Assembly: GCF_019049325.1 (NCBI RefSeq)
Contig: NZ_JAGMUO010000097.1
Coordinates: 889,882-953,881 of the forward strand
Direction: 5' to 3'
Origin: Streptomyces sp. AC512_CC834
GTDB lineage: Bacteria > Actinomycetota > Actinomycetes > Streptomycetales > Streptomycetaceae
Length of the DNA stretch: 64,000 nucleotides
The notes under the pieces were generated by a model. The model searched no databases. It saw nothing but the letters and a program-made list of their open reading frames with translations, and was not told where the DNA came from. This document shows positions 1 through 6,653 of this stretch, in pieces. Numbering within the stretch: the stretch's first letter is position 1; every line of letters starts with the position of its first letter. Both the position numbers and the translations under genes were made by a program.

Positions 1-363
1 TGGGCTGGCCTTCTCCCCCGGTGCGGCCGGGAGCGCGCGCCGCCCCATGGCCCAGCTCCACGCGTTCGCGAGCGTCGTCTCCACCGTGTCCGTCAGTGGG
101 ATGTAGGGGTCGCTCGCACCGTGGGGCGGTAGGAGGAGGGCGAGCGGACTGACGTTCAGCGCAAGGGCGAACGACACGAGGTCGTCCACGTCAATCCGCC
201 GCTCGCCGCGCTCGACCTTGCTCACCACGGTCGGGAGCATCGGCCGGCCTACGGCGCGGAGCCGGTCGGACACGTCCTTCTGCTTCAACTGACGGGCTTT
301 GCGTACCCGTTCGATGTTCCGAGCCACCTGAGTGGACGTCGGTCCAGACTCCGAAATCGCCAT
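1..363 (-). CDS. XRE-family HTH transcriptional regulator (partial, runs off the window)
   Basis: The open frame covers 121 codons from the ATG at 363 to base 1 with no stop, so the C-terminus lies outside the window. Residues about 15-70 form an HTH_3/Cro-CI domain: NIERVRKARQLKQKDVSDRL, then a recognition-helix region LPTVVSKVERGERRIDVDDL. This is the usual arrangement for a phage or integrative-element repressor that binds palindromic operators. It is divergent from the small HTH gene at 491, and two tandem palindromes lie between them at 423-458. No clear ribosome binding site precedes the ATG, so translation may be leaderless or weak. The role as the element's master repressor is inferred from the layout. 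Confidence 0.8.
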   Translation of the reverse strand, partial: MAISESGPTSTQVARNIERVRKARQLKQKDVSDRLRAVGRPMLPTVVSKVERGERRIDVDDLVSFALALNVSPLALLLPPHGASDPYIPLTDTVETTLANAWSWAMGRRALPAAPGEKASP

Positions 364-422
364 GACATGGATTCTGCACCATGGACTAGCGAACGTCCAG
401 TCGCGTGCGCTACATTCCATGA

Positions 423-458
423 GACGGCGAATCCGTCACACGAAACGGCGAATTCGTT
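423..458. promoter_or_regulatory. Two tandem 15-bp palindromes, candidate operator pair
   Basis: GACGGCGAATCCGTC (423-437) and AACGGCGAATTCGTT (444-458) share the core ACGGCGAAT-CGT, are each palindromic in their arms, and start 21 bp apart, about two helical turns. They lie between the divergent XRE repressor (start 363) and the HTH gene at 491. Cooperative repressor binding is an inference. Confidence 0.6.
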
Positions 459-490
459 CCCTAGATCGCGCTAGAACACGGAGAGTGGTC

Positions 491-691
491 GTGAAAGACC
501 TGCCCACCCTGGACGAGGTCCGCGGCTGGCCCGCCACTGTCGACGTCGCCCGAGCGGCCCGCGCTGTCGGTATCAGCCGGGCCCAGATGTACCGCCTGAT
601 TGCCGCTGGTGAGGCGCCCGTGAGGGTCCTCGACTTCGGCGCCAAGAGGGTCGTAACCGCGAGTCTCGTTCGACTGCTCGAAGCCGCGTGA
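491..691 (+). CDS. Small AlpA/excisionase-like HTH DNA-binding protein
   Basis: This is a 66-residue protein read from GTG 491, with GGAG about 8 bases upstream; GTG 485 is an alternative. A MerR-like winged HTH spans most of it: TVDVARAARAVGISRAQMYR followed by LIAAGEAPVRVLDFGAKRVVTASLVRLLE. Proteins of this form in actinomycete integrative elements act as excisionases (Xis) or activators. Longer upstream readings in this frame lack coding character. It is divergent from the XRE repressor across a candidate operator pair and is followed by a strong hairpin at 694-735, so it appears to be a single-gene transcript. The family is clear; whether it is truly Xis depends on an integrase that is not in the window. 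Confidence 0.75.
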   Translation: MKDLPTLDEVRGWPATVDVARAARAVGISRAQMYRLIAAGEAPVRVLDFGAKRVVTASLVRLLEAA

Positions 692-693
692 AA

Positions 694-735
694 CGGCCCC
701 CGGCAGGTGCTCCAACACCTGTGATCCGGGGGCCG
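694..735 (+). terminator. Nested hairpin downstream of the AlpA-like gene
   Basis: CGGCCCCCGG (694-703) pairs perfectly with CCGGGGGCCG (726-735), and inside it CAGGTG (704-709) pairs with CACCTG (716-721). The long GC stem sits 3 bases after the stop codon. There is no U-tract, as is common for Streptomyces terminators. Confidence 0.65.
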
Positions 736-818
736 GAAGCACCAGCCATCCATCCCTGAACAGCCGAACGGCGGCGCGGGCCCTACACCCGTTGCGCCGC
801 CGTCGAAAGGAGCTTCAG

Positions 819-1481
819 ATGAAGCGTAGCGCCACCCTCCCGACGCCCGCCATCCCGGCCGTGGCCGCCCTCGGCACGAACGGCCGCCTCCCCGCCGTCG
901 TCGCGCAGGCCGGCCTCACCCCGGCGCAGGCCGACGGCATCGCCTGCATCCGCTGCGGCAGCGACGACGGCCCCATGACCCCGGTCGGCACCCGCGACGG
1001 CATCCAGGTGTTCGCCTGCACCCCGGCCTGCCCCATCACGGACGGCCGCCCCGAGGGACCGTGGGACGTGGACCGGATCGTCGCCGCCCTCCCCGAAGTC
1101 ATGCAGCAGGCGTTCCCCCAGGAGTACACGCCCGAGCTGAACACGCAGGTCGTCAAGGAAATCGGCTCCGCCCTCGCCTCGATCGGTCCCGTGCAGGTCG
1201 CCAAGGGCGCGATCCGTACGGCGCTGCACGCCCGCCTGGACGGTCTCACGACCAACCCGCAGGACGTCTCCGAGGAACTGCACCAGCAGGTCATCGACGA
1301 CCAGGCGGAGCACCTCGCCCGTGTCACCGGGTTCCCCCTCGAGGAAGCCCGCGCGAACGAGGCGTTCACCACGGCCAACTACGCGATCCGGCAGGCGCTG
1401 AGCCTGTCGCCGGACCGGGCACGGACCGCGTTCGCGCTGCGGTCGATGCTCAACATGCTCATCGACGAGGCCGGCGCGTGA
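819..1481 (+). CDS. Hypothetical protein with N-terminal cysteine cluster; first gene of helicase operon
   Basis: A 220-residue protein starting at ATG 819, chosen because AAAGGAG (805-811) is correctly placed; an ATG at 792 would add nine Arg-rich residues without a better site. Residues about 42-72 hold ACIRCGSDDGPM and VFACTPAC, four cysteines that could bind one zinc ion. The remainder is predicted mostly helical with no recognised domain. The next gene starts inside its stop codon (GTGA), so it is translationally coupled to the small protein at 1478 and then the helicase. A replication accessory role is possible from context but not shown by the sequence. Confidence 0.65.
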   Translation: MKRSATLPTPAIPAVAALGTNGRLPAVVAQAGLTPAQADGIACIRCGSDDGPMTPVGTRDGIQVFACTPACPITDGRPEGPWDVDRIVAALPEVMQQAFPQEYTPELNTQVVKEIGSALASIGPVQVAKGAIRTALHARLDGLTTNPQDVSEELHQQVIDDQAEHLARVTGFPLEEARANEAFTTANYAIRQALSLSPDRARTAFALRSMLNMLIDEAGA

Positions 1482-1681
1482 CCGGCCGTTCCGCTCACCG
1501 AAGCCCTGGCGCCCACCGTGGCGCCGGGGCCTCCGGCGTACGCGACGCACTCCTGAACAACCCGTACGGGCTCACCCTCCGCGAAGTCCGCGCCGAGATC
1601 CGCCGCCTGTCCGCCCGCGGTTGGCAGACCTGGGAGATCTCGGTGCGCTTCGCCACCACCCGCAAGGACGCCACCGAGTGA
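1478..1681 (+). CDS. Small hypothetical protein (67 aa) between zinc-like protein and helicase
   Basis: GTG 1478 overlaps the previous stop in a GTGA, and its own stop at 1681 overlaps the helicase GTG at 1678 in the same way. The double overlap is the main evidence that it is real. Residues 24-66, LLNNPYGLTLREVRAEIRRL and onward to RGWQTWEISVRF, look like a short helical or HTH-like segment; the first 20 residues are low complexity. No family was recognised. It most likely works with its coupled neighbours. Confidence 0.6.
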   Translation: MTGRSAHRSPGAHRGAGASGVRDALLNNPYGLTLREVRAEIRRLSARGWQTWEISVRFATTRKDATE

Positions 1682-3213
1682 CCGAGCACGACAGCGCACC
1701 CCAGTGGGGCGCGCAGGACGACGAGCGCATCGGCCTGGAACGGGCCGTGGTCGGCACGGCGCTGCTCAACCCGCAGCAGTTCGCCGACCTCGCCGAGATC
1801 ATCCACCCCGGCATGCTGCGTCACGCGCCTGCTCGCCTCGTCTGGGACCTGCTCGCCCAGCGCATCCCCGCCGGCCTCCCGACTGACTATGTGGCTCTCC
1901 AGATGGAGATGCCCGAGGCGGATCTGAAGCGGATCGGCGGCCCGCCCGTCTTCGCCACCCTCGGGCAGCACTCCGTCGGGGCCGCTCACTGGCACGCCGA
2001 ACAGCTCCAGCAGATGCACGTCCGTGAGCAGGTGGCCGCGCAGCTCCGCGGCGCCCTGGCCCGAGTCGAGCGGGACAAGGACGTCGAGGGTGCCCTGAGT
2101 GTCGTGAGCGATCTGGAGACCCACGTCTCCGGCCCCGCTACGGCACAGGCGGACTGGGAAGACGTCGACCTCGGGCCGGTTCTCGATGGCACCCACAAGC
2201 CCCTGACGCCCACGGTCGGCGCCCGAGACGACGGGATCGGACTCTTCTACCCGGGCCGCGTCAACGGCATCCAGGGCGAGAGCGAGGCCGGGAAGACCTG
2301 GGCCGCTCTGATTTGCTGCCTGGTCGAGATCAACCGCGGCAATCACGTCTTCTACATCGACTTCGAGGACTCCGAGGACGGCGTAATCGGCCGTCTCCTG
2401 CTCATAGGCGGCGTGCCCGAAACCATCCGGGCCCGGTTTCACTACATCCGCCCTGGCAGCACCCCGACCCCGAACGTCCTGCGTACAGTCGCGCGCCGTG
2501 TCGAAGAGTACGAGGCCACCCTCGTCGTCATCGACGGCGTCACGGAGGCCATGACCCTCCTTGGCCTCGAGCTCAAGGAGAACTCCGAGATTGCCACGTT
2601 CGGCCGGATGCTCCTGCGGCTCTTCGCCGACACCGGAGCCGCCGTCGTCTCCCTGGACCACGTGGTCAAGAGCAGCGAGTCCCGGGGCCGGTACGCCCTC
2701 GGTGGCGTCCACAAGCTCAACGCCGTCAACGGCGTCCAGTACATGCTCGAAGCCGTCCGCCCGTTCGGCGTCGGCACGGAAGGCCGCAGCCGTCTGCGGG
2801 TCGCCAAGGACCGGCCGGCGCAGGTCCGGAAGAACTCTCTCCCCGGCGGCAAGAACCCCTTGCACTGGTTCGCCGACCTCGTGGTCAAGGCCGAGAGCGA
2901 CGACTTCGCCGAGGCCCACTTGTACGCGCCGTTCCAGCAGGCCGACGACCCCACCGAGATGACCGCCGAAGAGGAGAAGGAAGCGAAGGCCGAGGCGGAG
3001 ATCACGGAGGCCAAGGGGAAGATCCTCGCCGCTCTCGAAAGCACCAGCGGACCGCTGACCACCAACGGCATCCTCGACCGCGTCACGGGCCGCAAGGTGG
3101 TCGTCCGCGCGGCACTCGCCCGCCTGGTGGACAGCAGCGCAGTCCTCACAGAGCAAGGCCCAAGGGCCTCCGTGCTGCACAGCCTCGCATCGAACGGTGA
3201 CGGCAAGCCGTGA
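1678..3213 (+). CDS. RepA/DnaB-type replicative helicase-like AAA ATPase
   Basis: A 511-residue protein from GTG 1678, coupled to the preceding gene. Residues about 12-150 resemble the DnaB N-terminal helical domain (LERAVVGTALLNPQQFADLA). The RecA-fold AAA_25/RepA domain follows: Walker A GESEAGKT near residue 200, FYIDFEDSEDG, Walker B-like TLVVIDGVTEAM, and GAAVVSLDHVVK, typical of hexameric helicases in plasmids, phages and primase-type integrative elements. The C-terminal 80 residues are helical and end in a wHTH-like part. It is immediately followed by the dense repeat region at 3231-3480, a common order for a replication protein and its origin. It probably unwinds element DNA; autonomous replication is an inference. 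Confidence 0.8.
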   Translation: MTEHDSAPQWGAQDDERIGLERAVVGTALLNPQQFADLAEIIHPGMLRHAPARLVWDLLAQRIPAGLPTDYVALQMEMPEADLKRIGGPPVFATLGQHSVGAAHWHAEQLQQMHVREQVAAQLRGALARVERDKDVEGALSVVSDLETHVSGPATAQADWEDVDLGPVLDGTHKPLTPTVGARDDGIGLFYPGRVNGIQGESEAGKTWAALICCLVEINRGNHVFYIDFEDSEDGVIGRLLLIGGVPETIRARFHYIRPGSTPTPNVLRTVARRVEEYEATLVVIDGVTEAMTLLGLELKENSEIATFGRMLLRLFADTGAAVVSLDHVVKSSESRGRYALGGVHKLNAVNGVQYMLEAVRPFGVGTEGRSRLRVAKDRPAQVRKNSLPGGKNPLHWFADLVVKAESDDFAEAHLYAPFQQADDPTEMTAEEEKEAKAEAEITEAKGKILAALESTSGPLTTNGILDRVTGRKVVVRAALARLVDSSAVLTEQGPRASVLHSLASNGDGKP

Positions 3214-3230
3214 TCAGCGGAGTGGTCCCC

Positions 3231-3480
3231 ACTGGGTCCCGTGCCGCAGCGCCAGATGTGGCACTGCTGACGTCTTCGCAGGTCAGCGGCCTGACGACTG
3301 GGTCCCAGGGGTCCGTCCCGGAGAATCCCCGCCTGACTGGCCGTCACGGGACCCAGTCACACCCTCTCTGGCCTGCGCAAATGGCCCCTCCTTCGACCAG
3401 GTCCCACAGGGTCCCAGCCGAGTCCCGGACCCAGTCGAGCGACTGGGTCCCGGGTCCCCCTCTCTTAGGGGACCCGGTCC
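3231..3480. repeat. Dense GACTGGGTCCC repeat family in both orientations (candidate replication origin or regulatory region)
   Basis: The motif GACTGGGTCCC or a close variant occurs at 3231-3240, 3296-3306, 3407-3417 and 3440-3451, and in reverse (GGGACCCAGTC) at 3348-3358 and 3427-3437. GGACCCAGTCG (3427-3437) and CGACTGGGTCC (3440-3450) form a perfect 11-bp inverted repeat with a 2-base spacer. CGGGTCCCC (3451-3459) and GGGGACCCG (3468-3476) form a second. Third-position GC is weak in every frame here and a TTA occurs, so the stretch looks non-coding even though one frame is open from GTG 3210. Its position after a helicase gene suggests an origin. Confidence 0.65.
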
Positions 3481-3524
3481 CTCTCGCGCAGTCACACCCA
3501 CCACAACCGCCGATCGGATCCCTC

Positions 3525-3776
3525 ATGACCAACCTCATCCCCGCTGCACCCGGCTGGTACCTCGTAAGCCACATCGACGGCAGCCGCCACTTGGACCCGA
3601 TCATCGCCTGGTCCCCGGCAGCCGACCTCGACGGCGGCGCCGTCCTCCTGCCCTACGTCAACGGGGGACATGGTTTCCCGCCCGAGATCGCTGACCTCAA
3701 GTCCTTCAAGCAGTTGGGACGGAGCGTCGTCTACTTCCCCAACTACGACCCCGAAGAAGCTGGAGAGCACCGATGA
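3525..3776 (+). CDS. Small hypothetical protein (83 aa)
   Basis: ATG 3525 was chosen because codon usage becomes typical of Streptomyces only from here, in MTNLIPAAPGWYLVSHIDGS and onward. The same frame is open back to GTG 3210, which overlaps the helicase stop in a GTGA and would give 188 residues; that upstream part is made of the repeat family and looks non-coding. The pattern PGWYLVSH...PIIAWSPAAD...LPYV resembles small phage proteins of unknown role. The stop overlaps the next ATG at 3773 (ATGA). Confidence 0.6.
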   Translation: MTNLIPAAPGWYLVSHIDGSRHLDPIIAWSPAADLDGGAVLLPYVNGGHGFPPEIADLKSFKQLGRSVVYFPNYDPEEAGEHR

Positions 3777-4027
3777 CCGAACCGACCTCCCACGTAGAGC
3801 AGGCCGTACAAGCCCGCATCGCCGCCGCCAAGGTCCGCGTCCAAGCCGCCGCCAAACGCCGCGAAGACCTCGCCGCCGCACGACGCCGAGGACTCGCCAG
3901 ACGCCACGCACAGAAGCTGCGACACCAAGCAGAGAACAGAAACACCCCCGAACCACCCGGCGGCGTCTCGGTACAGGCCCATGCGCGCGAGGCCGGTACA
4001 CCCGAGGACGGAGACCTGATCCCGTGA
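3773..4027 (+). CDS. Small basic helical protein (84 aa)
   Basis: ATG 3773 sits in an ATGA overlap with the previous gene, and its stop overlaps GTG 4024. Residues 8-55 are rich in Ala, Arg and Lys (EQAVQARIAAAKVRVQAAAK) and should form one long amphipathic helix, possibly a coiled coil. No domain was recognised. Its reality rests on double coupling and codon use. Confidence 0.55.
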   Translation: MTEPTSHVEQAVQARIAAAKVRVQAAAKRREDLAAARRRGLARRHAQKLRHQAENRNTPEPPGGVSVQAHAREAGTPEDGDLIP

Positions 4028-4509
4028 CCGAGCCCATTCCCGACGCCCAGCGCAAGGAAGTCGTCTCCCTCGCCCGCTCCGGCCTCTCCCGAAACGAAGT
4101 CGCGCGCCGCACCGGCGTCTCCACCGCGTCCGTCTCCCGCATCGCGAAGACCGCCGGCGTCTCCTTCGACCGCACGGCCACCTCCACCGCCGTAGAGGCC
4201 CGCGTCATCGACCTCAAGGCCGCACGCGTCCACCTTGCCGGGAACCTCCTGGACGACGTCGCCGCCGCCCGAGCGCGCTTGCACCACACCACGGAGCCCC
4301 GCGACTTCTTCGACCTCGCCCGCTCCGTCGGCGTCCTCACGAACGCGCACGTCCGCCTCGTCGGCGTGGACGGACCACCCGACGAGCACGAGGAAGCCCG
4401 CGGCATGGTCGGCGCCCTCGCCCAGGCCCTCGGCGTCGTCTGGGCCAAGGAGCAGAAAGCCACGGCCGACGAGGCCGAGACAACCGAGGACGGCGGTACA
4501 GCCGAATGA
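4024..4509 (+). CDS. HTH protein, terminase-small-subunit/resolvase-like N-terminus
   Basis: A 161-residue protein from GTG 4024 (GTGA overlap). Residues 8-45, KEVVSLARSGLSRNEVARRT followed by GVSTASVSRIAKTAGVSF, form a clear helix-turn-helix of the Hin/HTH_23 kind found in resolvases, transposases and phage terminase small subunits. The rest is helical (VEARVIDLKAARVHLAGNLL) and ends in an acidic tail. In a phage-derived element a small terminase or DNA-packaging role is possible, but no large terminase is present, so a regulatory DNA-binding role is equally likely. The next gene starts in its stop codon. Confidence 0.65.
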   Translation: MTEPIPDAQRKEVVSLARSGLSRNEVARRTGVSTASVSRIAKTAGVSFDRTATSTAVEARVIDLKAARVHLAGNLLDDVAAARARLHHTTEPRDFFDLARSVGVLTNAHVRLVGVDGPPDEHEEARGMVGALAQALGVVWAKEQKATADEAETTEDGGTAE

Positions 4510-4781
4510 CCAACGGGCAGGTCCAGGATCGCATCTGGGCCATCCTCGCCACCGTCGCCGACGGCCGCCAGGAAGACATCGAAGCGCTCCTGGACGACCT
4601 GGAGCAAGACGACCTCGGGCACGTCGTCGCCGGTATCGCGGCGCTCGCCGTCGGCTTCCTCATGCCCCGCGGCACCCCCTGGACCGACATAGGCCGGCGT
4701 GGACGCGTCGCCGCCGAACTGCGCGCCGAGCTGCTGCACCGCGCCACCCCCCGAGGACCCGACAGTGACGACTCAGCCTGA
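4506..4781 (+). CDS. Small acidic helical protein (91 aa)
   Basis: ATG 4506 overlaps the preceding stop (ATGA). The sequence MTNGQVQDRIWAILATVADG, EDIEALLDDLEQDDLGHVVA and GIAALAVGFLMPRGTPW suggests a compact helical protein with one hydrophobic stretch too short for a sure membrane span. The 3' end overlaps the next gene by 17 bases. No family was recognised. Confidence 0.55.
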   Translation: MTNGQVQDRIWAILATVADGRQEDIEALLDDLEQDDLGHVVAGIAALAVGFLMPRGTPWTDIGRRGRVAAELRAELLHRATPRGPDSDDSA

Positions 4782-5196
4782 GCGCCGCCAGACGCCGCCC
4801 CCGGCCGTGCTCGCCGCCGGGGGCGTCTGGCTGCCCGCCGAGGTCTGTCACCCCCTCTGGCTGGTCCTCAGAGCCCACCTCGAGGGGCGGCGCGCGGACG
4901 GCGGACGCGTACGCCCCGAGATCGCTGCTGCTCTCGACACCCTGCGCGCGGCCGGCCTCGCCCACCTCACCGACACGTCCCCGAACGGACACGACCAGCG
5001 GACATCAACGGACATCACGGCATCCTCGGACCCGCGCCGCCTGGTCACCACCGAGGAACTATCCCGGCGCCTCGGGGTGACCGGGCGCCACGCCCGCCGC
5101 CTGGCCGCAGCCGAGGGCATCACACCCGCAGCCCGCGGCCTCTGGCACCCCGACGACGCCCGACACCTCACCCGCACCCACAGGAAGGCCACCTGA
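4765..5196 (+). CDS. HTH-domain protein (143 aa)
   Basis: GTG 4765 is the first start giving good codon use and lies inside the end of the previous gene. The first 70 residues contain LPAEVCHPLWLVLRAHLEGR, a helical part often seen in Streptomyces phage proteins. Residues about 100-140, VTTEELSRRLGVTGRHARRL and AAAEGITPAARGLWHPDDAR, form a MerR/excisionase-like HTH. It probably binds DNA, with target unknown. The stop codon shares a base with the ATG of the next gene (TGATG at 5194). Confidence 0.6.
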   Translation: MTTQPERRQTPPPAVLAAGGVWLPAEVCHPLWLVLRAHLEGRRADGGRVRPEIAAALDTLRAAGLAHLTDTSPNGHDQRTSTDITASSDPRRLVTTEELSRRLGVTGRHARRLAAAEGITPAARGLWHPDDARHLTRTHRKAT

Positions 5197-5888
5197 TGGC
5201 CACTACGGAGCCAGCCGACCCGCTCACGATGACCGACGACGAGATCGCCGCCATCACCCCCACCGCCGAGCAGGCCGCCGCCGACGCCAACAAGGCCGTC
5301 CAGACCGCGGAACTCGTCCTGCGCGGCGAACTGGCGCCCGCCGCCGGATGGACCCCGCAGGAACTCACCCCGGCCCGGCTCGCCCAACTCCGCGCGGAAG
5401 CCGAGCACGCCGACCTCCAGGTGGCCGCTGCCAGACGACAGACGGCACAGATCCGAGAGACTCGCCGGCGCGCAGAGCAGGCCGCTCTCCTCGCCCGCAT
5501 TCGTACCGAGGGCGCCGCCGACCTCGGCCACGCCACTGACCTGATCGCCGCCCTGAACACCCTGGACGGCGCCCTGCGCGCCTTCTGTGAGGCCGCGTAC
5601 GCCCACAACGAGCGCGTCACCTACTGGGCGAAGCAGGCGGGCTCCCCGAAGCGCGACGAAGTCACCATCGGCGCCAAGACATGGCGGCACCTCGAAGGCG
5701 GCCGGCTGGTCGGCTCCGTCGTGTACCGGGCCATGCACGGCTACCCCAACGCGTTCCTCCGCCAGCACGGCCCCTACGCGATCACGCACGAGGGCGACCC
5801 GTACGGCATCAAGAACATGCGCGAGCGCAGCATGGCCGTCCCCACCGCCGACCTCGACCTGCACGACCTGATCCGGAAGGACGCCTGA
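5196..5888 (+). CDS. Hypothetical protein with central coiled-coil (230 aa)
   Basis: ATG 5196 overlaps the previous stop (TGATG). Residues about 20-110 are Ala/Glu/Arg-rich helices (AEQAAADANKAVQTAELVLR, LRAEAEHADLQVAAARRQTA) expected to form a coiled coil. The C-terminal part (VTYWAKQAGSPKRDE, FLRQHGPYAITHEGDPYG) is more globular. Phage-borne proteins of this kind are common and functionally unassigned. It ends 2 bases before the ATG of the next gene and is part of the same transcript. Confidence 0.6.
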   Translation: MATTEPADPLTMTDDEIAAITPTAEQAAADANKAVQTAELVLRGELAPAAGWTPQELTPARLAQLRAEAEHADLQVAAARRQTAQIRETRRRAEQAALLARIRTEGAADLGHATDLIAALNTLDGALRAFCEAAYAHNERVTYWAKQAGSPKRDEVTIGAKTWRHLEGGRLVGSVVYRAMHGYPNAFLRQHGPYAITHEGDPYGIKNMRERSMAVPTADLDLHDLIRKDA

Positions 5889-5890
5889 CC

Positions 5891-6556
5891 ATGGCCATCC
5901 CGCCCCCGATGCCGCACCCCAACGACGACCCGGACACGATCGCCGTCCGCGCCTCAAAGCAGACGTTCACCGAGGCGGCGAACAAGGCCCGCAGCGAGCA
6001 CGCCTCCGACCTCTTCGTTGCTGAGAAGGTCGCGAAGCTGTACGAGACGCACCGCACGGAGGCCACCGAGGCGTACGAGCGGCTCACCGCCCGTCGGCGC
6101 GCGCGGCTGGACTACCTCGAGGGCCTGGTACCGATCGGCCCCGGCATCCCCGAGGGCACCAGCCCCGCAGACAAGGCCGTCCTGATGCAGGCGTTCCGCG
6201 CCGCGTACGGCCAGGCGAAGGACGCCACCTCGAAGCGCCGTACCGAGCTGCTGGCCGAGGCCGAGCGGTTCGACGACGAGGCGATGCGGCGCGGCGCCCT
6301 TACCGCGGCGATGGACGTCAGCGACGTGAACCTGATCAAACACTGGTCGCAACTGCACCTCGACGAGGCCGACCACCTGGACGAGGTCGCCGAGCTGCGC
6401 GCGACGCTCGCGGGCCGGCACTTCAACAACCGGTGGGACTACCTGGACTTCAACGTGCTGCCCGCCCCGCACGAGGTGAGCGAGCTGCCTCGCCTCCAGG
6501 CTGCTGCCGAGGCCGAGCGCCGGGCCCGTATGCAGCGCCGCGGCTTCACCGCCTGA
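5891..6556 (+). CDS. Hypothetical helical protein (221 aa), last gene of the helicase operon
   Basis: ATG 5891 follows the previous stop by 2 bases. Almost the whole sequence is charged helix (VAEKVAKLYETHRTEATEAY, AYGQAKDATSKRRTELLAEA), with a short conserved-looking end RWDYLDFNVLPAPHEV. No family was recognised. A perfect 10-bp GC hairpin follows its stop, so the operon that begins at 819 probably ends here. In phages, a helical protein just upstream of a tape measure can be a tail assembly chaperone; that is only a positional analogy. Confidence 0.55.
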   Translation: MAIPPPMPHPNDDPDTIAVRASKQTFTEAANKARSEHASDLFVAEKVAKLYETHRTEATEAYERLTARRRARLDYLEGLVPIGPGIPEGTSPADKAVLMQAFRAAYGQAKDATSKRRTELLAEAERFDDEAMRRGALTAAMDVSDVNLIKHWSQLHLDEADHLDEVAELRATLAGRHFNNRWDYLDFNVLPAPHEVSELPRLQAAAEAERRARMQRRGFTA

Positions 6557-6560
6557 CACC

Positions 6561-6590
6561 GAGCCCGGCCCCGGTGGCCGGGCTCTCTTC
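6561..6590 (+). terminator. Rho-independent-type terminator
   Basis: GAGCCCGGCC (6561-6570) and GGCCGGGCTC (6576-6585) form a perfect 10-bp stem with a 5-base loop, followed by TCTTC. It starts 4 bases after the stop at 6556. Confidence 0.75.
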
Positions 6591-6600
6591 AGCCCTTGAG

Positions 6601-6636
6601 GTTGCCTCAGGCAACAGGACCGTTGCCCGAGGCAAC
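6601..6636. repeat. Tandem palindromes before the tape-measure-like gene
   Basis: GTTGCCTCAGGCAAC (6601-6615) and GTTGCCCGAGGCAAC (6622-6636) are 15-bp palindromic sites starting 21 bp apart, with the same flank (AGGACC after the first, AGAAAC after the second). They lie between the terminator and GTG 6654, the position expected for an operator controlling the tape-measure-like gene. Confidence 0.6.
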
Positions 6637-6653
6637 AGAAACGGAGCAGGACC

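Noticed and set aside
3210..3524. N-terminal extension of the 83-residue protein from GTG 3210, overlapping the helicase stop
   Set aside because: The overlap is attractive, but third-position GC is poor, a TTA is present and the translated part is made of DNA repeats found in both orientations.
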